Assembly: GCA_938049795.1 (NCBI GenBank)
Contig: CALLCD010000210.1
Location: 1 to 20,916 of the forward strand
DNA from: an uncultured Hyphomonadaceae bacterium
GTDB lineage: Bacteria > Pseudomonadota > Alphaproteobacteria > Caulobacterales > Hyphomonadaceae
Direction of reading: 5' to 3'
DNA: 20,916 nucleotides
In this document: positions 15,442 to 20,916 of the stretch, one piece after another
Position numbering within the stretch: position 1 is the first letter of the stretch
Layout of the letters: the number at the start of each line of letters is the position of its first letter
Program-made: the position numbers and the translations under genes
Notes under the pieces: generated by a model
Seen by the model: only the letters and a program-made list of their open reading frames with translations
Told to the model about the DNA's origin: nothing
Databases searched by the model: none

Positions 15442-15480
15442 CTGCATTGCAACATATGCACACGCCGGACCAATTACCAA
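15442..15480 (-). promoter_or_regulatory. phaZ promoter with PhaR-like operator
   Basis: On the - strand TTGGTA and TATGTT (15456-15451) are spaced 18 bases apart. CTGCATTGCAA (15442-15452) overlaps the -10 and initiation zone and differs by one base from the CTGC-N3-GCAG site described for Paracoccus PhaR. CCAAT/ATTGG also forms an inverted repeat around the -35. The remainder of the gap to 15550 shows no gene. Confidence 0.4.
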
Positions 15481-15550
15481 GATTGGGCCTGACAAAAGCA
15501 CTGGGATTGGTGGGGTGGGTCTTCGGGGTGCCCCGAGGACGCGGACGGCA

Positions 15551-16168
15551 CTATTCGAGCAGGTCGGTCAGGCAAGTGGCGATGGTTTCGGCGGTGGCTT
15601 CGTTTGTGAAGAAGGTTTTGAGCGTCCAGTCCTCGTTCATGAGATAGATGATGCTGGAATGGTCCATCGTGTATTCGGACAGGCTTTCGGGGGTTTCGAC
15701 CTTGGAATAGCCTGCGCTGAACGCATCTGCGACGGCCTCTATGTTCTCAAGCGGGCCGGTCAGGCCGGTGATGTCGTCTGGGAAGACATCGGTTTGCAGA
15801 TAGGCGGCGAGGCTTTCGGGTGTGTCGCGTTCGGGATCGACCGAGATCAGCACGGTGCGTGGGCGCTCGACATGTTCGGGCAGGCGCTGGAGGGCGCGGT
15901 CTATGGTGACGAGCGTGGCGGGGCAGATGTCAGGGCAATAGGTGAAGCCGAAAAAGACGAGGCTGTGGCGGCCTTTGAAGTCGGCTTCGGTGATAGGTGT
16001 TCCGGTCTGGTCGATCAGGGCAAACGGGCCACCGATTGTGTCATAAGCGCGGGTCGCGCAGCTGGCGACCGCCCCGCCCGCCTCTGTGTCCGCGCTGCCG
16101 GACGCATCGGGGGCTGAGCAGGCCGCAAGCGCTGCAAACATCCACAAAGACGCGATCCGATAGAGCAT
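15551..16168 (-). CDS. senC: SCO1/SenC family copper chaperone (lipoprotein)
   Basis: A 205-residue thioredoxin-fold protein. The N-terminus is a lipoprotein signal ending LAAC, so C17 is probably lipidated and the protein faces the periplasm. The copper ligands are visible: C78 and C82 in TYCPDIC, and H170 in YTMDHSS. SISVDPERDT-like and FFGFTYCPD segments are typical. SCO proteins deliver copper to the CuA or CuB site of cytochrome c oxidase. In Rhodobacter the equivalent gene (senC/prrC) adjoins regA and regB, and here it lies back to back with regB. The frame is open for 26 more codons upstream, but the signal peptide fixes the ATG at 16168. No Shine-Dalgarno precedes it, and the mRNA may be leaderless. 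Confidence 0.92.
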   Translation of the reverse strand: MLYRIASLWMFAALAACSAPDASGSADTEAGGAVASCATRAYDTIGGPFALIDQTGTPITEADFKGRHSLVFFGFTYCPDICPATLVTIDRALQRLPEHVERPRTVLISVDPERDTPESLAAYLQTDVFPDDITGLTGPLENIEAVADAFSAGYSKVETPESLSEYTMDHSSIIYLMNEDWTLKTFFTNEATAETIATCLTDLLE

Positions 16169-16175
16169 GGCGTTT

Positions 16176-16224
16176 AGTATGCAGCGGAATAAGACTTGGC
16201 GCAAGCTACACTCTGACGCATGAT
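16176..16224. promoter_or_regulatory. Overlapping divergent promoters for senC and regB
   Basis: The + strand shows TTGGCG (16196-16201), a 17-base spacer, then CATGAT (16219-16224). The - strand shows TTGCGC (16204-16199), a 17-base spacer, then CATACT (16181-16176). The two -35 boxes overlap on the palindrome CTTG-GCG-CAAG (16195-16205). Each -10 ends six or seven bases before its ATG. Both -10 and -35 boxes match only partly. Confidence 0.35.
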
Positions 16225-16230
16225 CGGGGC

Positions 16231-17604
16231 ATGAAACAGGACACATATTCTGCTGGAGCAGGGCTCGACGAGGCGATGTTTGCGTTGCCCGAAGAGGGCT
16301 TGCGCAGTGTGGGGTCAGCGCTGGGGCGCGCGAGGCTGAGGACGTTTATTGGACTTCGTTGGATTGCGGTGGCCGGGCAGACACTGGCCGTGCTGAGTAT
16401 TGTTTTCATATTTCAATTTAATTTGAATCTTGGACTCTGTCTTGCGATTATTGCGAGCTCTGCCTGGTTTAATGTTGGTATGACATTCGCATTCAGAACG
16501 CAGCGTCTGGCGAACACATTCGAGGCGAGCTCGCAATTGGTGTTTGATACGGCGCAATTGGCCGCTTTGATCGCGGCGACGGGCGGATTGGCCAATCCTT
16601 TCCTGCTTTTGCTGCTGGCGCCGGTGACGGTGGCGACGGCGAGCCTGAAAGGGTATCGCGCGGTCTTACTGGCTGTGTTCGCTTTGGCGCTGGCGGGGAC
16701 GATGCCGCTTTATGCTGCGCCCCTGCCCTGGGTGATGGGGGAAGAGCTGGTGCTACCGCCGTTATACCAGCTTGGGCAGTTTGTGGCGTTGGCGGTGGGG
16801 CTGGCCTTCTTTGCGGTGTCGGCGGTGAGGCTTAATCAGGATGAGGCCAGATTGGTGCGCGCACTGGACGCAGCGCAGATCGTGATGGCGCGCGAGCAAA
16901 GACTCTCGGCGCTTGGGGCGATGGCGGCGATGACGGCGCATGAGTTGGGCACGCCGCTGGCGACGATCCATCTCGTATCAAAGGAAATGGCGGCGACGCT
17001 GGAAGATGGTCATCCCTATCACGAAGATGTGCTTTTGCTGGCCGAGCAGGCCGAGCGGTGCCGCGGGATTTTGCGCAAACTGGCCGAGGAGCGCGATGCG
17101 GGCGATATTGTGCATGCGCGAATGCCGCTGTCGGCGCTGGTCGAGGAGGCGTCTGCGCCGCATAAGGGGCTTGGGGTGGACGTGTTTGTGCGTACGCGGG
17201 CGGTGGCGGGTGGCGAGGAGAAGTTGCCGATCCTGCAACGCAGCCCCGAGATCCTGCATGCGCTTGGCGCATTCATCGAAAATGCGGTGAGTTTTGCCGG
17301 CAGCGAGGTGCATATCGAGGCGACCTGGAGCAATCTCGACTATACGGTGACCATTCGCGACGATGGGCCGGGCTTTTCGCCGGACGTGTTGCCGAAGCTG
17401 GGCGAGCCTTATGTCTCGGAACGCGGAATAGACCAAGCTGGCGGCGGCGATATGGGGCTGGGTTTCTTTATCGCCAAGACGCTGGTCGAGCGGACGGGCG
17501 GGCGGATTGCCATGCAAAACCGTGTGCCGCCGGCGCATGGCGCGATTGTTCAGGCCACGTGGCCCCGCTTGGCACTGGAACCGGACCCCGAACATACTAT
17601 ATAG
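16231..17604 (+). CDS. regB: Redox-sensing histidine kinase RegB/PrrB/ActS
   Basis: A 457-residue membrane sensor kinase. About six helices lie between residues 40 and 200. The quinone-binding heptapeptide GGLANPF (118-124) is intact. The H-box is ALGAMAAMTAHELGTPLATI with phospho-acceptor H237. C277 (AERCRG) lies exactly 40 residues later, the same spacing as H225 to C265, the redox-active cysteine of Rhodobacter RegB. The ATP-binding domain has the N-box (ENAVSFA), DDGPGF (377-382) and GGGDMGLG (404-411). It should autophosphorylate and signal to RegA when the quinone pool or oxygen status changes. The ATG at 16231 lacks a positioned Shine-Dalgarno. It is followed by regA after 27 bases, so the two form an operon. 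Confidence 0.95.
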   Translation: MKQDTYSAGAGLDEAMFALPEEGLRSVGSALGRARLRTFIGLRWIAVAGQTLAVLSIVFIFQFNLNLGLCLAIIASSAWFNVGMTFAFRTQRLANTFEASSQLVFDTAQLAALIAATGGLANPFLLLLLAPVTVATASLKGYRAVLLAVFALALAGTMPLYAAPLPWVMGEELVLPPLYQLGQFVALAVGLAFFAVSAVRLNQDEARLVRALDAAQIVMAREQRLSALGAMAAMTAHELGTPLATIHLVSKEMAATLEDGHPYHEDVLLLAEQAERCRGILRKLAEERDAGDIVHARMPLSALVEEASAPHKGLGVDVFVRTRAVAGGEEKLPILQRSPEILHALGAFIENAVSFAGSEVHIEATWSNLDYTVTIRDDGPGFSPDVLPKLGEPYVSERGIDQAGGGDMGLGFFIAKTLVERTGGRIAMQNRVPPAHGAIVQATWPRLALEPDPEHTI

Positions 17605-17631
17605 AGGTCAGGCGATACCAAGGAGCTGGAA

Positions 17632-18198
17632 ATGGATCGACCGGTTAAGCTGCACGAAAAACTGCAAGATGTGGATGATCGCACCTGTCTGGTGCTCGAT
17701 GATGACGGGCCGTTTTGCCAGAGGCTGGCGCGGGCGCTGGCCCAGCGCGGCTTTCTGGTGTCGGCGGTGTCTACGGTGAGCGAAGCGCGCGACATTGCGC
17801 GGCTGAACCCGCCTGCGTTTGCGGTGCTCGATTTGCGGCTGGGCGATGGGTCGGGGCTTGATGTGGTCGAAGTGTTGCACACGCATAGGCCGGACTCGCG
17901 CGCGGTGATCCTGACCGGCTATGGTGCGATTGCGACGGCGGTGGCGGCGGTCAAAGCGGGGGCGGTCGATTACCTCTCCAAGCCCGCCGATGTGGAAGAC
18001 ATTATCAAGGCGCTGGTCGCGCGCGCAGACGCCAAACCCGCCCCGCCGGAAAACCCGATGTCAGCGGATCGGGTTCGCTGGGAACACATCCAGCGCGTCT
18101 ATGAGCTGTGCGATCACAATGTGTCGGAGACGGCCCGGCGGCTGAATATGCATCGGCGGACGCTGCAGCGGATATTGGCGAAACGGGCGCCTCGGTAG
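17632..18198 (+). CDS. regA: Response regulator RegA/PrrA/ActR
   Basis: A 188-residue response regulator. The receiver domain (about 18-132) has the acidic cluster D23-D25, phospho-acceptor D67 (AVLDLRLGDGSG), T95 and K117. A proline-containing linker (135-143) leads to a Fis-type helix-turn-helix (about 148-186). The recognition part, NVSETARRLNMHRRTLQRIL, is the near-invariant DNA-binding segment of the RegA family. RegA controls respiration, photosynthesis, nitrogen or hydrogen genes in relatives; its targets here are unknown, though the divergent senC is a natural candidate. AAGGAG six bases before the ATG gives a clear start. It is the second gene of regBA and is followed after 19 bases by the HEPN-like gene. 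Confidence 0.96.
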   Translation: MDRPVKLHEKLQDVDDRTCLVLDDDGPFCQRLARALAQRGFLVSAVSTVSEARDIARLNPPAFAVLDLRLGDGSGLDVVEVLHTHRPDSRAVILTGYGAIATAVAAVKAGAVDYLSKPADVEDIIKALVARADAKPAPPENPMSADRVRWEHIQRVYELCDHNVSETARRLNMHRRTLQRILAKRAPR

Positions 18199-18217
18199 GG
18201 GGTGTGACAGAGAAGAA

Positions 18218-19501
18218 TTGCGGAAGGAACGTGGTAATATTTTGAAATATCAAAAGTGGTTCCGCCCGATATCAAAAGACTATTTCGCCTCTCTGGACAA
18301 CGCCAGAACTAGCCACGAGGGCCGAGCGAGTTTTCCAAGCTCCGTGGCTGCAGACGCCCAAATCGCATTGATAAGCGCAATTCAAGACTTCGACCAATAC
18401 GATATTCCCACTCTAAAGAAAGCAGTGCGGCAGGCACTTTTCTCCAGAACCGAAACTTTAGAGGCAAAAAGTTGGTTGGCAGAAGTCTCGCAGATTTACT
18501 GGAAAGCGGCCAATAATACGTCAACCAAGTATGTCGTCTTTACCGGCGTGTTTCTTTCAGAAGGACTGCCATTTCACGCTAAAACCGTAAATGGGTGCCG
18601 TATCACGCCCGTAAAAACTCCTTACTCAGATCGCAACAAGCGTTTCCTCAATAGTCACCAAGCCCTGATTGCAACTCACTTTAAAGATGAAAAGGAAAAC
18701 CCCTCAAGGACTCCGGATCAATGGGTGAAAGTCCATGTTTGTGCTCAAAACAACAAGATTGCCTATTACAAGGCTAGGAACGCGCTAGACGAACTCCGAG
18801 GACTGTTAAACTTCATCTTTAACCGGACCAAGATTTCCAGAAGATCGTTCAACCATATGACACCCCAGCCTCTAAATGACGTCGCAGGGGCGAGATATGC
18901 CAGTGTCCACAATCCAAACGGCAGTATCGTGGATGATAATTTATGGTACCAGCGCCATTGGCAGCCACCAAAGAAAAGAAGGAATTTAGGCGAGAATGAT
19001 GGTTTCCCAAAACGGAACTTCGAGCAATGCTTACTCCGACTTCAAGCGGGCCACCCTCTAGCAGAGCGAATAAAGCGGGCGCTACGCCTATATTGTCGCG
19101 CCCTAGATAATCCGAACTTCAAAGAAGCCTTTCTTGAGTTATGGGCGGTTCTCGAAATCTTGAGCCTCATTGAGCCGGGAGACAAACACGAACGGGTAGT
19201 CAAACGTGTCGCCAGCGTTTTCGAAAACACCATTACGCCAATCATGTATCTACATCATATGCGCGAAATGCGTAATGCGATGATACACACAGGGCTGGAA
19301 CTAGAAGACGAGCATTTGGAACTGTTGATGTATCAGCTAAATCGCGACGTGTGCACGTTCATGAACTATTTGATTTGTAACACACTCAAATTCAATTCTG
19401 AAAGCGAGGCTCGGGCATTCTTTGATGCAGATCAAGACAATACCTCTCTGCAAGACCAAATCCGACTGAACAACAAGGTTCTGAAGTTTCGCAATTCATA
19501 A
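18218..19501 (+). CDS. Unrecognised protein with a HEPN-like C-terminal domain
   Basis: I do not recognise this 427-residue protein as a whole. Residues 1 to about 270 are soluble, mixed in composition and match no family I know. The C-terminal part (about 282-390) is helical, with WAVLEILSLIE (309-319) and MREMRNAMIHTG (348-359). The latter contains an R-x4-H motif (R352 to H357) in the layout of HEPN domains such as the ApeA-like group, often RNases in phage defence or toxin systems. No ATG occurs near the start: TTG at 18218 follows a weak purine run, and TTG at 18242 follows GGAAGGAA at 12 bases, so the N-terminus is uncertain. Codon use (AGA, AGG, CTA, TTA, ATA) and strand skew differ from all neighbours. 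It may be co-transcribed with regBA. Confidence 0.7.
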   Translation: MRKERGNILKYQKWFRPISKDYFASLDNARTSHEGRASFPSSVAADAQIALISAIQDFDQYDIPTLKKAVRQALFSRTETLEAKSWLAEVSQIYWKAANNTSTKYVVFTGVFLSEGLPFHAKTVNGCRITPVKTPYSDRNKRFLNSHQALIATHFKDEKENPSRTPDQWVKVHVCAQNNKIAYYKARNALDELRGLLNFIFNRTKISRRSFNHMTPQPLNDVAGARYASVHNPNGSIVDDNLWYQRHWQPPKKRRNLGENDGFPKRNFEQCLLRLQAGHPLAERIKRALRLYCRALDNPNFKEAFLELWAVLEILSLIEPGDKHERVVKRVASVFENTITPIMYLHHMREMRNAMIHTGLELEDEHLELLMYQLNRDVCTFMNYLICNTLKFNSESEARAFFDADQDNTSLQDQIRLNNKVLKFRNS

Positions 19502-19512
19502 CACTCCCTCCC

Positions 19513-20916
19513 CTACTCCGCTGCGACCTTCACGCCGTCTTCGCCGAGGATGCGGGACGAGATTTCGTTGGGGACGATGAGCAATGTTTCGGTGCAGGTT
19601 TGGTCGAAGTTTGCGAGGAGGGCTGCGGCGCGGGTGCTGCCGGTGCGTTCGTGGTGGAGTTCTATCAGGAGACGGAACTTTTCAGCATGCTCGGTGGGGA
19701 GCGCGGAGAGTTTGTACCATTTGATGGCGTCGGGGTTGGCGACGGCTTCGAACACGTCTTTCGGGTCCCAGATATAGGCTGTGCCGCCGGTCATGCCTGC
19801 GCCGAAATTGTCGCCGACGGGGCCGAGAATGGCCACTTCGCCGCCGGTCATATATTCGCAGCCATTAGCGCCGCAGCCTTCGATGACCGAGCTTGCGCCG
19901 GAGTTGCGCACGGCGAAGCGGACGCCGGCTGTGCCTGCCGCATACAGACGGCCAGAGGTTGCCCCATAGAGGCATGTGTTGCCGATGATGGCGTTTTCGG
20001 CCGCAGCGAATTTGGCGTCGGCGGGCGGGCGCGCGATGATGGTTGCGCCGGAGAGGCCTTTGCCGACATAGTCGTTTGCGTCGCCGGTAACGTCGAGGGT
20101 TAGTCCCTGTACGGCAAATGCACCGAGGGACTGGCCTGCCGAGCCTTCGAGCCGAACGTGGAGGCGTCCGTCGGCCAATGACCGTTCGCCGAACTGGCGG
20201 ACAATGGCGCTGGAGGCGCGGGTGCCGATGGCGCGTTGGACATTGCGAACGCCATAGGAGAGCTGCATTTTTTCGCCGCGTTTGAAGAAGGGTTCTGCGT
20301 CGCGGAGGATTTGCGCGTCGAGCGTGTCGGGCACTTCGTTGCGGCGGGTGGGCTGATAGGTGACATCTGCGCCGCCTGCGACCTGAACCAGAAGCGGGTT
20401 GAGATCGAGGTCGTCGAGATGGGCTGCGCCGCGCGAAACTTGCGCGAGGAGATCGGAGCGGCCAATGGCTTCGTCGAGGCTGGAAAGGCCAAGTTCGGCG
20501 AGGGTTTCGCGGACGTCTTCGGCGATGAAGCTCATCAGGTTGACGACTTTGTCTGGGTTGCCGGTGAAGTGTTCGATGAGGGCGGGGTCTTGGGTGCAGA
20601 TGCCGACGGGGCAAGTGTTTGAGTGGCATTGGCGGACCATGATGCAGCCCATCGCGACGAGGCTGGCTGTGCCGATGCCGTACTCTTCCGCGCCGAGCAT
20701 GGCGGCCATGACGATGTCGCGGCCCGTGCGTAAGCCGCCATCCGTACGCAGAGTGACTTTGTCGCGCAGATTGTTCATGGAGAGGACTTGGTGGGCTTCG
20801 GCGAGGCCGAGTTCCCAGGGCAGGCCGGCATGTTTGATCGAGGTTTGCGGACTTGCGCCGGTGCCGCCGACATTGCCTGCGATGAGGATGACATCGGCTT
20901 TGGCTTTGGCGACGCC
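19513..20916 (-). CDS. gltB: Glutamate synthase large subunit, C-terminal part (5' end outside window)
   Basis: About the last 467 residues of GltB; the frame is open to the window edge. The FMN/synthase domain shows NVGGTGASPQTS, HAGLPWELGLAE and RTDGGLRTGRD. The 3Fe-4S cluster cysteines follow in CIMVRQCHSNTCPVG (fragment residues 91, 97 and 102). The rest is the C-terminal glycine-rich beta-helix domain (GXGXG), with repeats such as GKGLSGATII, GNTCLYGATSGRLYAAG and GANGCEYMTGGEVAILG. The enzyme makes two glutamates from glutamine and 2-oxoglutarate with NADPH, together with GltD, which is not in the window. It ends 11 bases from the convergent HEPN-like gene with no terminator visible. 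No frameshift is seen. Confidence 0.96.
   Translation of the reverse strand, partial: GVAKAKADVILIAGNVGGTGASPQTSIKHAGLPWELGLAEAHQVLSMNNLRDKVTLRTDGGLRTGRDIVMAAMLGAEEYGIGTASLVAMGCIMVRQCHSNTCPVGICTQDPALIEHFTGNPDKVVNLMSFIAEDVRETLAELGLSSLDEAIGRSDLLAQVSRGAAHLDDLDLNPLLVQVAGGADVTYQPTRRNEVPDTLDAQILRDAEPFFKRGEKMQLSYGVRNVQRAIGTRASSAIVRQFGERSLADGRLHVRLEGSAGQSLGAFAVQGLTLDVTGDANDYVGKGLSGATIIARPPADAKFAAAENAIIGNTCLYGATSGRLYAAGTAGVRFAVRNSGASSVIEGCGANGCEYMTGGEVAILGPVGDNFGAGMTGGTAYIWDPKDVFEAVANPDAIKWYKLSALPTEHAEKFRLLIELHHERTGSTRAAALLANFDQTCTETLLIVPNEISSRILGEDGVKVAAE

Noticed and set aside
15520..15540. TCGGGG-TG-CCCCGA inverted repeat downstream of phaZ's promoter region
   Set aside because: A two-base loop is too tight for a terminator and there is no T run; it may be chance in GC-rich DNA.
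15997..16230. 78-codon upstream extension of the regB frame
   Set aside because: It is antisense to senC and unlike RegB N-termini; the ATG at 16231 fits the family.
18195..19516. GTAGGGG at 18195-18201 and its inverse CCCCTAC at 19510-19516 flanking the HEPN-like gene
   Set aside because: Seven bases is too short to be convincing, and both copies simply contain the stop codons (TAG) of regA and gltB; no transposase or target duplication is present.

Overview
The window looks like chromosomal DNA from an alphaproteobacterium with moderately high GC. Evidence for this is the rpsU/COQ9 pair, a RegB/RegA redox two-component system next to a SCO1/SenC gene, an intracellular PHB depolymerase whose nucleophile is Cys, a single-domain HisB, and a UbiH-family hydroxylase. 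A marine Hyphomonadaceae- or Rhodobacterales-like source is possible but cannot be fixed from the sequence. Almost everything is core metabolism; one gene near the right end looks acquired.

Layout. 1-1952: the end of a NatA-like ABC ATPase and its NatB-like permease, overlapping by one base and closed by a bidirectional terminator. 2052-3045: rpsU (-), apparently with an AUA start codon, divergent from a COQ9-family gene (+). 3146-4399: a YbdG-type MscS channel (+), facing a DUF2853 gene (-) across a second bidirectional terminator. 4946-6940: an aldo/keto reductase (-) and a Bax inhibitor-1/YccA protein (+) diverge from a region with two perfect inverted repeats. 7107-10095: a CcmG/DsbE-like thioredoxin (+) converges on ftsK (-), whose upstream region carries phased AATTT tracts and a hairpin over the Shine-Dalgarno. 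10313-12177: a UbiH-family hydroxylase (+) and a lone hisB (-) share overlapping stop codons. 12264-14126: a membrane-anchored degenerate-GGDEF/EAL protein. 14159-15424: phaZ (-). 15551-18198: SCO1/senC (-) divergent from regB-regA (+). 18218-19501: an unrecognised protein with a HEPN-like C-terminus. 19513-20916: the C-terminal part of gltB (-), running off the window.

Functional links. Several genes concern respiration and redox state: COQ9 and the UbiH-type hydroxylase (ubiquinone), CcmG (cytochrome c maturation), SCO1/SenC (copper delivery to cytochrome oxidase) and RegBA, whose kinase keeps both the quinone-binding motif GGLANPF and a cysteine 40 residues after the phospho-His. PHB mobilisation, c-di-GMP turnover, nitrogen assimilation (gltB) and histidine synthesis make up most of the rest.

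The + strand is G-rich over both + and - genes in lines I counted by hand, which fits a leading-strand bias. The HEPN-like gene reverses this skew and uses different codons, so it is the best candidate for recently acquired, possibly defence-related DNA. No tRNA, rRNA, CRISPR array, insertion sequence, integrase or phage gene was seen.
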